Part shown: positions 43,930-52,697 of the stretch, one piece after another | Layout: every line of letters starts with the position of its first letter | Position numbering within the stretch: the stretch's first letter is position 1 | Origin: Mycolicibacterium sp. P1-18 | GTDB lineage: Bacteria > Actinomycetota > Actinomycetes > Mycobacteriales > Mycobacteriaceae | DNA: 64,000 nucleotides | Assembly (NCBI RefSeq): GCF_008329535.1 | Contig: NZ_NPKR01000001.1 | Span: forward strand, 496,001-560,000 | Reading direction: 5' to 3' | Made by a program: the position numbers and the translations under genes | The notes under the pieces: generated by a model | Database searches by the model: none | The model's input: only the letters and a program-made list of their open reading frames with translations | What the model was told of the DNA's origin: nothing

Positions 43930-45069
43930 ATGACCGCACCAACCGTGGAGACCGAAGCGGCGCGTCTGCAGAACTTCGGACCCAACTGGTTCGCGTCCGT
44001 GATGGGCACCGGGATCGTCGCGACCGCGGGCGCCGGGTTGCCGATCCACGTGCCGGGGCTGCACGTCTTCTCCCGGGTGGTCTGGGTGTTCGCGGCGGTG
44101 TTGCTGGTGGTGCTGCTCGTCGCGGTGACCGTGCAGTGGGTCCGCCATCCGACGGTGGCCCGCAGCCATTCCCACAATCCGCAGATGGCGCACTTCTACG
44201 GCGCCTGCCCGATGGCGTTGATGACCGTCGGGTCGGGCGCGATCCTGATCGGCAAGGACCTGCTGGGGGCACGCGTCGCGGTCGACCTGGCGTGGGTGCT
44301 GTGGACGGCGGGCACGGTCGGCGGCCTGTTCACCGCGGTGTCGATCCCCTTCGTCATGTTCACCCAGTTCAACGTCGAGCCGGACGCGGCGTTCGGCGGG
44401 TGGCTGATGCCGGTGGTCCCGCCGATGGTGTCCGCGGCGGCCGGCGCGCTGCTGATTCCGCACATGGCGCCGGGCACGGGACGCACCACGATGCTCTACG
44501 GCTGCTACGCGATGTTCGGGCTGTCGCTGTTCGCCGGTCTGATCATCATCAGCATGATCTGGAGCCGCCTCGCCCACTACGGCACCTCCGGCACCGCACG
44601 CGTGCCGACGCTGTGGATCGTGTTGGGCCCCTTGGGTCAGGGCATCACGGCCGCGGGACTGCTCGGCAACGCCGCGGCGCTCGCGGTGCCTGCCGACCTG
44701 GCCAAGGCGATGAACCTCTTCGCGGTGCTCTTCGGCGTGCCGGTCTGGGGTTTCGCGCTGCTGTGGATCGTCTTGGCGACGTCGCTGACGGTGCGCACGC
44801 TGCGGCGCGGCATGCCGTTCGCGCTGACGTGGTGGAGCCTGACCTTCCCGGTCGGCACGTTCGTCACCGGCACCACGCAGTTGGCCGCGCACACCGGTCT
44901 GCCCGCGTTTCGGGTGGCCGCGCTGCTCGCCTACGCCGGGCTGCTGTGCACCTGGGGGTTGGTCGCGGTGCGGACGGCCAGGGGCAGCGTCGGCGGCAGC
45001 CTGTTCGCGCCGCCGCCGGCGAACGCGGGGCCGGTGCGGGCGAAGAAGGATCCGCCCGCCACCGTCTGA
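43930..45069 (+). CDS. SLAC1/TDT-family transporter (tellurite/C4-dicarboxylate type)
   Basis: 379 residues with about ten membrane segments. The start of the barrel, FGPNWFASVMGTGIVAT (about residues 16-32), and the repeated small-residue helices are typical of the TehA/SLAC1/Mae1 family. Members move anions or dicarboxylates such as malate or sulfite; the substrate here cannot be assigned. It is divergent from the F420 enzyme and convergent with fadA2 across a bidirectional terminator. Confidence 0.8.
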   Translation: MTAPTVETEAARLQNFGPNWFASVMGTGIVATAGAGLPIHVPGLHVFSRVVWVFAAVLLVVLLVAVTVQWVRHPTVARSHSHNPQMAHFYGACPMALMTVGSGAILIGKDLLGARVAVDLAWVLWTAGTVGGLFTAVSIPFVMFTQFNVEPDAAFGGWLMPVVPPMVSAAAGALLIPHMAPGTGRTTMLYGCYAMFGLSLFAGLIIISMIWSRLAHYGTSGTARVPTLWIVLGPLGQGITAAGLLGNAAALAVPADLAKAMNLFAVLFGVPVWGFALLWIVLATSLTVRTLRRGMPFALTWWSLTFPVGTFVTGTTQLAAHTGLPAFRVAALLAYAGLLCTWGLVAVRTARGSVGGSLFAPPPANAGPVRAKKDPPATV

Positions 45070-45083
45070 GCATGAAAGAAGCC

Positions 45084-45123
45084 CCGTGTTGCCGTCGGGT
45101 CGGGGGGTCAGACGGCAACACGG
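45084..45123. terminator. Bidirectional terminator between the SLAC1-like gene and fadA2
   Basis: A perfect 13-bp inverted repeat CCGTGTTGCCGTC (45084-45096) / GACGGCAACACGG (45111-45123) with a 14-base G-rich loop. It lies between two convergent genes and so can serve both. A second, weaker GATC/GGGG repeat follows near 45146-45172. Confidence 0.75.
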
Positions 45124-45172
45124 AGCTACTAGGGCTATCGACGCGTGATCGGGGGGCGTTACACCCCGTGAT

Positions 45173-46492
45173 CTACGCCTCCAGGATCGCGGTGACGCCC
45201 TGGCCGCCGGCCGCACAGATGGAGATGAGGCCGCGCACGGGCTTGCCCGTCTGTGCCTTCTTCTCCGCGAGCTGCTTCGCCAGCTGGGCGACGATGCGAC
45301 CGCCGGTGGCCGCGAACGGGTGGCCCGCCGCGAGCGAGGATCCGTTGACGTTGAGCTTGGACCGGTCGATGCTGCCGAGCGCCGCGTCCAGACCCAGCCT
45401 CTCCTTGCAGTACTCCTCGGACTCCCACGCGCTCAGCGTCGCGAGCACGACCGAGGCGAACGCCTCGTGGATCTCGTAGTAGTCGAAGTCCTGCAGCGTC
45501 AGCCCGTTGCGGGCCAGCAGCCGCGGCACGGCGTAGGTGGGCGCCATCAGCAGACCGTCGGGTCCGTTGACGTAGTCGACCGCCGCGGTCTCGCCGTCGA
45601 CGAAGTAGGCCAGCACCGGAATCGAGTGCGCCTGAGCCCATTCGTCGGTGGCCAGCAGCGCCACCGAGGCGCCGTCGGTCAGTGGCGTCGAGTTGCCCGC
45701 CGTCATGGTGGCGTCGCCGTTCTTCACCCCGAACACCGGCTTGAGCTTGGCCAGCTTCTCGGCCGACGAATCCGGCCGCAGGTTGTTGTCGCGGTACAGG
45801 CCCAGGAAGGGGCTGACCAGGTCGTCGAAGAACCCGCGGTCGTACGCCGCGGCCATGTTCTGGTGGCTGGCCGCCGCGAGGGCGTCCTGGTCGACGCGCT
45901 TGACGCCCATCTCCTTGGCCGTGATGGCGGCGTGCTCGCCCATCGACAGCCCCGTGCGGGGCTCGCCGTTGGTGGGGATCTCGACGCCGACGGCGGCGGG
46001 CAGCTTGCCGACCAGCTTCAGGCGGTCGACGGTGGACTTCGCGCGGCGCAGACCGAGCAGCACGCGGCGCAGGTCGTCACCGAACGCGATGGGGGCGTCC
46101 GAGGTGGTGTCGACGCCGCCCGCGATGCCCGACTCGTACTGCCCGAGGGCGATGCCGTTGGCCACCGCGATGGTGGACTGCAGACCCGTGCCGCACGCCT
46201 GCTGCAGGTCGTACGCCGGGGTGTACGGGGACAGCGCGCTGCCGAGCACGCACTCGCGCATCAGGTTGAAGTCGCGGCTGTGCTTGAGCACCGCGCCGCC
46301 GACGACGGCGCCCATGCGCTCGCCCTTCAGTCCGTACCTGTCGACGAGGCCCCCGAGCGCGGCGGTGAACATGTCCTGGTTGGAGGCGTTGGCGTAGGCG
46401 CCGTCGGAGCGCGCGAAGGGGATCCGGTTTCCGCCGAGGATGGCTACTCGTCGGGCTGCCTTGCTGGGCGACTGGGTGTCGGCCACGTTCAT
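45173..46492 (-). CDS. fadA2: Acetyl-CoA acyltransferase (thiolase) FadA2
   Basis: ATG 46492 gives 439 residues, but GTG 46486 is better spaced from GGAG and may be the real start (437). Thiolase hallmarks: NRIPFARSDGAYA at the N-terminus, nucleophile Cys in LQQACGTGLQS, the EIHEAFAS His, and terminal ISICAAGGQG with the second catalytic Cys. It performs the last step of beta-oxidation or the reverse condensation. It is divergent from fabG4-htdX, as in Rv0243/Rv0242c. A 16-bp palindrome lies between. Confidence 0.92.
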   Translation of the reverse strand: MNVADTQSPSKAARRVAILGGNRIPFARSDGAYANASNQDMFTAALGGLVDRYGLKGERMGAVVGGAVLKHSRDFNLMRECVLGSALSPYTPAYDLQQACGTGLQSTIAVANGIALGQYESGIAGGVDTTSDAPIAFGDDLRRVLLGLRRAKSTVDRLKLVGKLPAAVGVEIPTNGEPRTGLSMGEHAAITAKEMGVKRVDQDALAAASHQNMAAAYDRGFFDDLVSPFLGLYRDNNLRPDSSAEKLAKLKPVFGVKNGDATMTAGNSTPLTDGASVALLATDEWAQAHSIPVLAYFVDGETAAVDYVNGPDGLLMAPTYAVPRLLARNGLTLQDFDYYEIHEAFASVVLATLSAWESEEYCKERLGLDAALGSIDRSKLNVNGSSLAAGHPFAATGGRIVAQLAKQLAEKKAQTGKPVRGLISICAAGGQGVTAILEA

Positions 46493-46544
46493 CTCCGTTG
46501 GTTGAATGTGGTTGCTGGTGTCGAGGGTCATACTACCCACGGTT

Positions 46545-46560
46545 CTTACTCTGGAGTAAG
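46545..46560. promoter_or_regulatory. Perfect 16-bp palindrome in the fadA2/fabG4 divergent promoter
   Basis: CTTACTC-TG-GAGTAAG, seven paired bases per side with no mismatch, 53 bases upstream of fadA2 and 83 upstream of fabG4. Probable dimeric repressor site co-regulating both directions. Confidence 0.55.
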
Positions 46561-46642
46561 TTCGTGACCGATACGACAATCTCGCGCGGTCATGGGTACC
46601 CCAGTCCCGCACGCACTACCCGTCTCCTCGAAAGGCAGCTCT

Positions 46643-48007
46643 GTGGCTTCCGACCTGTTCTCGCAAGTGGTCAACTCCGGTCCTGGCTCGTTTCTGGCCA
46701 AGCAACTCGGCGTTCCGCAGCCGGAGACCCTGCGCCGCTACCGGGCGGGCGAGCCGCCGCTCGCCGGTCCGCTCCTGATCGGCGGCGAGGGCCGTGTCGC
46801 CGAACCGTTGCGCAACGCGCTCGCCGAGGACTACGACATCGTCGGCAACAACGTCGGCGGCCGCTGGGCCGACACCTTCGGCGGCCTCGTCTTCGACGCC
46901 ACCGGGATCACCACGCCCGAGGGCCTCAAGGCGCTCCGCGACTTCTTCACCCCGGTGCTCCGCAACATCGGCTCCAGCGGTCGGGTCGTCGTCGTCGGCA
47001 CCACCCCCGACCAGACGGGCAGCGTCGACGAGCGCATCGCGCAGCGAGCGCTGGAGGGCTTCACCCGCTCCCTCGGCAAGGAACTGCAGCATGGCGCGAC
47101 CATCGGGCTGGTCTACGTGGCCGCCGATGCGAAGCCCGCCGCCACCGGCCTCGAGTCCACCCTCCGGTTCCTGCTGTCGGCCAAGTCCGCCTACACCGAC
47201 GGCCAGGTGTTCTACGTCGACGCGCAGGACTCGGAGCCGCCCGCCGACTGGGACAAGCCGCTCGACGGCAAGGTCGCGCTGATCACCGGCGCCGCCCGTG
47301 GCATCGGCGCCGAGATCGCCAAGGTGTTCGCCCGCGACGGGGCCAAGGTCGTGGCCATCGACGTGGAGAGCGCCGCCGACGCCCTGGCCGAGACCGCCAC
47401 CAAGGTGGGCGGCACGGCGCTGGCCCTCGACGTCACCGCGGCCGACGCGGTCGACCGGATCGCCGAGCACCTGCGCGAACACTACTTGGATTCTTCGGGC
47501 GGGAAGGCTCACATCCTCGTCAACAACGCCGGCATCACCCGCGACAAGCTGCTCGCCAACATGGACGACGGGCGCTGGGAATCGGTGGTCGCGGTCAACC
47601 TGCTTGCCCCGCAACGGCTTGCCGAGGGACTGGTGGACAACGGCACGATCGGCGAGGGTGGCCGCATCGTCGGCCTGTCCTCGATGGCGGGCATTGCCGG
47701 CAACCGCGGGCAGACCAACTACGCCGCAACCAAGGCCGGCATGATCGGCATGACCCAGGCGCTGGCGCCCGTCTTCGGCGAGAAGAACATCACCATCAAC
47801 GCCGTCGCACCGGGCTTCATCGAGACCAAGATGACCGAGGCCATCCCGCTGGCGACCCGCGAGGTGGGACGTCGCATGAACTCGCTCTTCCAGGGCGGCC
47901 AGCCGGTCGACGTCGCCGAGGCCATCGCCTACTTCGCCAGCCCCGCGTCGAACGCCGTCACCGGCAACACCATTCGCGTGTGCGGCCAGGCCCTGCTGGG
48001 GGCGTGA
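46643..48007 (+). CDS. fabG4: 3-oxoacyl-reductase FabG4 (long, two-domain SDR)
   Basis: GTG 46643 gives exactly 454 residues, the length of M. tuberculosis FabG4 (Rv0242c); an in-frame ATG 46592 is less likely. Residues about 5-205 form the flavodoxin-like N-terminal domain ([17 protein letters not shown]). Residues about 210-454 form the SDR domain with [24 protein letters not shown], catalytic Ser in GLSSMAG and YAATKAG. It reduces beta-ketoacyl-CoA, using NADH in the characterised homologue. The TGA ends one base before the htdX ATG, so the two are an operon. Confidence 0.94.
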   Translation: MASDLFSQVVNSGPGSFLAKQLGVPQPETLRRYRAGEPPLAGPLLIGGEGRVAEPLRNALAEDYDIVGNNVGGRWADTFGGLVFDATGITTPEGLKALRDFFTPVLRNIGSSGRVVVVGTTPDQTGSVDERIAQRALEGFTRSLGKELQHGATIGLVYVAADAKPAATGLESTLRFLLSAKSAYTDGQVFYVDAQDSEPPADWDKPLDGKVALITGAARGIGAEIAKVFARDGAKVVAIDVESAADALAETATKVGGTALALDVTAADAVDRIAEHLREHYLDSSGGKAHILVNNAGITRDKLLANMDDGRWESVVAVNLLAPQRLAEGLVDNGTIGEGGRIVGLSSMAGIAGNRGQTNYAATKAGMIGMTQALAPVFGEKNITINAVAPGFIETKMTEAIPLATREVGRRMNSLFQGGQPVDVAEAIAYFASPASNAVTGNTIRVCGQALLGA

Positions 48008-48008
48008 G

Positions 48009-48854
48009 ATGACCCAACCGAGTGGCGTGACGAACATGGCGTTGGCCGCGGCGGGAGCCCTGCCGTTCGTCTCGCGGGGCAACTCGCTGCCCGAGCGCAC
48101 GGTGACGATCTCCGACGTGGCGATCAACCCGGCCAACGTGTCCCAGTACGCCGCGGTGACGGGTCTGCGCTTCGGCGACTCGGTGCCGCTGACCTACCCG
48201 TTCGCGCTGACCTTTCCGTCGGTGATGTCGTTGGTGAGCGGCTTCGACTTCCCCTTCGCCGCAATGGGTTCGGTGCACGTCGAGAACGAGATCACCCAGT
48301 ATCGGCCCATCGCGGTCACCGACACGGTGGACGTCAAGGTGCACGCGGAGAATCTGCGCGAGCACCGCAAGGGCCTCCTGGTCGACCTGATCACCGAGAT
48401 CAACGTCGGCAACGACCTTGCCTGGCATCAGGTGACGACGTTCCTGCACCAGCAGCGGACCAGCCTGTCCGACGAGCCGAAGCCCGAGCAGCCGCGCAAA
48501 CGGCAGAAGTTGCCGCCGCCGAACGCGATGCTCCAGATCACCCCGGGACAGATCCGGCACTACGCGTCGGTGAGCGGGGACCACAACCCGATCCACACCA
48601 GCTCCATCGGCGCCAAGTTGTTCGGGTTCCCCACCTCGATCGCGCACGGGATGTTCTCCGCGGCAGCGGTGTTGGCCAACGTCGAGGGGCAGCTTCCCGG
48701 TGCGGTGACGTACTCGGTGCGCTTCGGCAAGCCGATCCTGCTGCCGGCCCGCGTCGGTCTCTACACCGAAAGGGTCGCCGACGGTTGGGATCTGACGTTG
48801 CGCAACCTGTCGAAGGGGTATCCGCACCTGACGGCGTCGGTGCGGGCGCTCTAG
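48009..48854 (+). CDS. htdX: 3-hydroxyacyl-thioester dehydratase HtdX
   Basis: 281 residues, a double-hotdog (R)-hydratase. The hydratase-2 motif YASVSGDHNPIHTS (about residues 183-196) holds the catalytic Asp and His. The N-terminal half keeps the hotdog fold without the motif. It follows fabG4 after one base, as Rv0241c follows Rv0242c. The trio FadA2-FabG4-HtdX covers condensation/thiolysis, ketoreduction and dehydration of acyl-CoA. The stop overlaps that of the convergent ABC exporter gene. Confidence 0.93.
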   Translation: MTQPSGVTNMALAAAGALPFVSRGNSLPERTVTISDVAINPANVSQYAAVTGLRFGDSVPLTYPFALTFPSVMSLVSGFDFPFAAMGSVHVENEITQYRPIAVTDTVDVKVHAENLREHRKGLLVDLITEINVGNDLAWHQVTTFLHQQRTSLSDEPKPEQPRKRQKLPPPNAMLQITPGQIRHYASVSGDHNPIHTSSIGAKLFGFPTSIAHGMFSAAAVLANVEGQLPGAVTYSVRFGKPILLPARVGLYTERVADGWDLTLRNLSKGYPHLTASVRAL

Positions 48855-50713
48855 CTCGGGTACACGAAACGTGGGTCGACGTTCTGCGCCTCGTACAGCC
48901 GCTTGTACGGTCCGCCGGCGGCGATCAGCGAATGGTGGTCGCCCTGCTGGGCGATGCGACCGTTCTCGATCACCAGGATGCGGTCGGCGACCGCGGCGAT
49001 GAAGTCCATGTCGTGGCTGATCACCAGGCAGGTGCGGTCCTTGGCATAGCCGCGGATTACGCCGGTGAGCAGGGCCCGCTGTCCGGCGTCCAGGTTCTCG
49101 GTCGGTTCGTCGAGCAGGAGCACCTCCGGGGTGCGCAAGAGGCAGCGCGCCAACGCGATCAGGCGTTTCTGCCCGCCGGAGGGCACCTGCACGTCGACGA
49201 CCGTGTCGTACCCGTCGTGCATCTTCTTCGGGTCGGTGACGACGGCGTGCACGTTGGCGCGACGGCACGCCTCCTCGATCTCGGCGTCGGTGGCCTCGGG
49301 CCGCGCCAGCCGGATGTTCTCGCGGATCGTGTCCTTGACGAAGAAGGGGAACTGGGCCAGCTTCGACACCTGCTCCCGCAACGAGGCAATCGTGACCTCG
49401 TCGATCGCGTGACCGTCCAGCAGGATTCGCCCCCGCTGTGGGTCGAGGAATCGCAGCAGCAGGTTGTAGACCGTCGACTTCCCCGATCCGATGCCACCCA
49501 CCAGGGCCACCGTCTCGCCCTCCGATATCGAGAACGAGATGCCGTCGAGCACCTTCTGCGTGGGCGAGTAGCCGAAGGCCACGTCCTCGAACACCAGGTT
49601 GCCGCGGACCTCCCCGAGCGACGTCGCGCCCGGGGCCTCCCGAACCGTGGGACGGGTGTCGAGCAACTCGTAGGTCGACGCGGCACTCGGCGCCACCGAC
49701 TGATAGGTGGTGTAGGCGCCCATGACGCGTTGTGCCGCACCGAACATCGTCGGCACCATCCCCGCGAAGACCATCAGTCCCGCGAACGTCAGACCGAAGC
49801 TCGAACTGAACCCGATGCCGACCAACAAGACCACCACCGTGCTCAACGCGATGAACACCTGCGATCCATTGGCGGTGGCCTGCATCCACATCGTCGTCGA
49901 CGCGTCGCTGCGGGCGGCGTCGTCGGACACCTTCCGAAAGCGTCTGCTACGCAACGGTTCCGCGTTGAACAGCTGAATTTCGGCGATGCCACTGATCGTC
50001 TGCTCGAGCTCCGCCCCCATCGCGCGGTCCGCGGACATCGTCCGGCGCACCGCCGCCTGCACGTAGGCTCCGGCGACCTTCAGCACGAGCAGTGCCACCG
50101 GCGTGAGGACGAGCGCGGCGACCGTCATCTGCCACGACAGCGCCACCAGGTAGCAGACCGCCACCAGGAGGACCAGGATGTCGATCAGCGGCGGCAGCAG
50201 ACATCCCGTCAGCAGTCGTTGCACGCCAACCGATTCCGTCGTCACGCGCTGCATCAGCGCCCCACTGCGGGAAGCAGTGAAGAAGTCGAGCGACAGCGTC
50301 TGGAGGTGGTCGTGGACCCGCTGGCGGATGTCGGTGACCAGCGTCCGCTCCACCTTCGTACCGACCCAGGCGTTCACCAGGTACATCAGCTGGGTCAGCA
50401 CCAGCGCGCCGGCCCACACCGTCAGCAGGACGGCGAACGGCACCGAGCCGGCCACGCCGCCGAGCGGTCCGTCGGACCGGGCGACCAACGGGCCCCGCTT
50501 GTCCCACACCTCGGTGAGGTTCCCGTTGGTCCCGGCGTCGGCGACGACCTGCATCATGGGACCGAACGCCGCGGCGCTGACGTAGGGCAGGGCCGAGGCC
50601 AGCGCGCCAACCACGAACAGCGCCGCGATCGAACCGCGAACGGCGGGCAGCATGCCCAGACTTCGTCGGATCAGACGGGTTGGGCGTACCCCCGGCTCCA
50701 CCACGTCGACCAT
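48851..50713 (-). CDS. ABC exporter, fused membrane and ATPase domains
   Basis: 620 residues. Six-helix exporter membrane domain (residues about 20-330), then the ATPase: Walker A GGIGSGKST (about 406), signature VPSGGQKRL (about 511, PSGGQ in place of LSGGQ), Walker B LLLDEPTENLD (about 537) and switch His ISHDMDF (about 565). It would work as a homodimer moving a hydrophobic substrate outward; the substrate is unknown. It is co-directional behind lpqI and a TetR gene, so it may be the efflux target of that regulator. In M. tuberculosis vapBC24 follows Rv0238 instead, so this gene differs between species. Confidence 0.85.
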   Translation of the reverse strand: MVDVVEPGVRPTRLIRRSLGMLPAVRGSIAALFVVGALASALPYVSAAAFGPMMQVVADAGTNGNLTEVWDKRGPLVARSDGPLGGVAGSVPFAVLLTVWAGALVLTQLMYLVNAWVGTKVERTLVTDIRQRVHDHLQTLSLDFFTASRSGALMQRVTTESVGVQRLLTGCLLPPLIDILVLLVAVCYLVALSWQMTVAALVLTPVALLVLKVAGAYVQAAVRRTMSADRAMGAELEQTISGIAEIQLFNAEPLRSRRFRKVSDDAARSDASTTMWMQATANGSQVFIALSTVVVLLVGIGFSSSFGLTFAGLMVFAGMVPTMFGAAQRVMGAYTTYQSVAPSAASTYELLDTRPTVREAPGATSLGEVRGNLVFEDVAFGYSPTQKVLDGISFSISEGETVALVGGIGSGKSTVYNLLLRFLDPQRGRILLDGHAIDEVTIASLREQVSKLAQFPFFVKDTIRENIRLARPEATDAEIEEACRRANVHAVVTDPKKMHDGYDTVVDVQVPSGGQKRLIALARCLLRTPEVLLLDEPTENLDAGQRALLTGVIRGYAKDRTCLVISHDMDFIAAVADRILVIENGRIAQQGDHHSLIAAGGPYKRLYEAQNVDPRFVYPS

Positions 50714-50792
50714 GGGATTACCTCTTCTGCCGGGCCGGGTCCGTGGTCGGACGCTACGTCACCTGGCAGGCGCCCGTCGCGGAACGCCAAGC

Positions 50793-51413
50793 TCAGCCGG
50801 CGGTCGCCGAGGCGGGCGTGTCGGCGGGCCTGCCCTTCAGGCCACGCCAGAACAGGTTGATCATCAGCTCGGCGGCCTCGTGCACCTCGGCGTCGCCGGT
50901 GCTGACCCGCGCCGCGACCGCCTCGCCGGCACCCACCAGTGCAACGGCCATCATGTCGAAGTCGGTGTCGGGCTCGGGATTTCGCGTCCCGGACTGCAGC
51001 AGCCTGCCGACGAGGTCGACGATGCGCTCGCGCCCTTCGCGCACCGTGTGGGCGAACGCCTGCGAGCTGGTGGCCTGGGTGTAGAGCACCATCCACGACG
51101 CCCGGTTGGTGTCGATGTAGCTCAGGAACGCCACCACCGCGTTGCGCAGCAGGTCCCTCGGAATCTGACTGAAGTCGATCTGCCCGCGGACCGTGTCGAC
51201 GAAGCGCGCCAGCTCGCGATCCAGGCAGGCGCCGAACAGTTCTTCCTTGGATCCGTAGTACAGGTAGAGCATCGGCTTGGAGATCTCGGCTTGCGCGGCG
51301 ATCGCGTCCATGGACGTCTCGTGATAGCCGTTCACCGAGAACATCTGCACGGCAGCGTCGAGCATCTGCTGCTCACGCACCGCGCGCGGCAATCGCTTGG
51401 TTCCACCGGCCAT
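50793..51413 (-). CDS. TetR-family transcriptional regulator (Rv0238-like)
   Basis: 206 residues starting MAGGTKRLPRAVREQQ. The TetR helix-turn-helix occupies about residues 12-58 (ALPUVN-style helix AVQMFSVNGYHETSMDAIAAQAEISKPMLYLYYGSKEELF is split over two helices). The C-terminal ligand domain is unspecific. The orthologue is Rv0238, next to lpqI. Likely targets are the flanking lpqI and ABC exporter genes (inference). Confidence 0.86.
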   Translation of the reverse strand: MAGGTKRLPRAVREQQMLDAAVQMFSVNGYHETSMDAIAAQAEISKPMLYLYYGSKEELFGACLDRELARFVDTVRGQIDFSQIPRDLLRNAVVAFLSYIDTNRASWMVLYTQATSSQAFAHTVREGRERIVDLVGRLLQSGTRNPEPDTDFDMMAVALVGAGEAVAARVSTGDAEVHEAAELMINLFWRGLKGRPADTPASATAG

Positions 51414-51441
51414 CAGATCAGAGTAGGCAATGGCGAGGCGT

Positions 51442-52662
51442 TCAGCCTCCGCAGCGTGGACTCTTGCCCTTGAGCGCCGCGATCCGCAGCACCGAGGCGT
51501 CGACGTTCTTGGGGTCCAGTTCGCCGGCGGCGACGGCGGCCTCCAGTGAGTCGAGCACCCCGGGCACCTCGTCGGTGGTGATCCACAGCGCGATGTCGGC
51601 GCCCGACTGCAACGCCTTCAGCGCCGCCTGAGCGACGGTGTAGCGCTGGTTGATGGCACCCATGCTGGAGATGTCGTCGGTGAACACCACGCCGTTGAAC
51701 GGCAGGCCGCCGTACCCGCCGGTGCGCAGCAGAGAGTAGGCGGCGGGGCTCAGGCTGGCCGGGTCGGTGCCGGTGAGTCCGGGGACCTGCATGTGCCCGA
51801 CCATCACCGCGGTGCCGGGCACCTGGGCCAGCTCGCGGTACGGCACCAGGTCGTCGTTCATCAGGTCCGACAGCGGCGGCGTCACGACGCCTCCCTCGTG
51901 CGAGTCGCCCGAGGCGTGGCCGTGGCCCGGGAAGTGCTTGAGCACCGGCGTGACGCCGGCGTCGAGCAGCCCCCGCGCATAGGCGCCGGCGTATTCGGTG
52001 ACCTTCTGCGGGTCGGCGCTGAAGGAACGGTCACCGATGACGGTGTCGTCGTCCTGGTCGGAGACGTCGGCGTCGGGCGCGAAGTCGACCGTGATGCCCA
52101 GCTCCTTCATCGCCTTGCCGCGGGCCAGCGCGATGTCGTGGACTTCCTGCGGCGAGACGGTCCGGCCGAGGACGCGCGCCGACTCCTGCACCCCGATCAG
52201 GCTCTTGAGGCGTGAGACCCGGCCGCCCTCCTCGTCGGTGCTCACCGCCAGCGGCAGGGCGCCCGCCGAGGCGGCGATCTCCTTGAGCGGGTCGCCCAGC
52301 ATCGTCAGGTCGGTCCAGCTGCCGATCATGATGCCGCCGACGTGCTCCTTGGCGACCACCGCGCGGGCGTCGTCGGCGCCGGTGACGCCGACCATCAGCA
52401 TCTGCGCCAGCTTGTCGCGCATGGACATGGCGGCCAGCAGCGCGTCGCCGTCACCGCAGACGGGGGGCTCGGCCGGGGTTGGCTGCGTGGGGCCGGCGCT
52501 CGGCGACGGTGTCGGGGCGGCGGCCGTGTCGCGCTGTCTGACGACGTACACGCCGGCCACCACGACGACGGCGATGACGAGCAGCCCGACGACGATCGAC
52601 ACGACGGTCTTCCGTTGGCTGGAACCGGTCGAGTCTTCTCCTGCGGTGGGGCCCAACGGCAT
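51442..52662 (-). CDS. lpqI: Beta-N-acetylhexosaminidase (NagZ/LpqI-like), membrane-anchored
   Basis: 406 residues. After a 19-residue cytoplasmic start comes one membrane segment (about 20-42, VVSIVVGLLVIAVVVVAGVY), a Pro/Ala/Ser-rich linker, and a family-3 glycosidase. Catalytic features: KHFPGHGHASGDSHEG (His loop, about residue 239) and TDDISSMGA with the Asp nucleophile (about 324). NagZ removes GlcNAc from peptidoglycan fragments during recycling. The M. tuberculosis orthologue LpqI (Rv0237) is a lipoprotein; here there is no lipobox Cys and the protein seems to be held by an uncleaved helix. Located before the TetR gene. Confidence 0.9.
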   Translation of the reverse strand: MPLGPTAGEDSTGSSQRKTVVSIVVGLLVIAVVVVAGVYVVRQRDTAAAPTPSPSAGPTQPTPAEPPVCGDGDALLAAMSMRDKLAQMLMVGVTGADDARAVVAKEHVGGIMIGSWTDLTMLGDPLKEIAASAGALPLAVSTDEEGGRVSRLKSLIGVQESARVLGRTVSPQEVHDIALARGKAMKELGITVDFAPDADVSDQDDDTVIGDRSFSADPQKVTEYAGAYARGLLDAGVTPVLKHFPGHGHASGDSHEGGVVTPPLSDLMNDDLVPYRELAQVPGTAVMVGHMQVPGLTGTDPASLSPAAYSLLRTGGYGGLPFNGVVFTDDISSMGAINQRYTVAQAALKALQSGADIALWITTDEVPGVLDSLEAAVAAGELDPKNVDASVLRIAALKGKSPRCGG

Positions 52663-52697
52663 GGGGCGAATCGTAGCGGCTGGGTAATCTCCGAAGC

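Noticed and set aside
43888..45216. N-terminal extension of the F420 oxidoreductase to 751 codons
   Set aside because: The extension lies entirely antisense to the SLAC1-type transporter and has shadow composition; normal family length starts near 43887.
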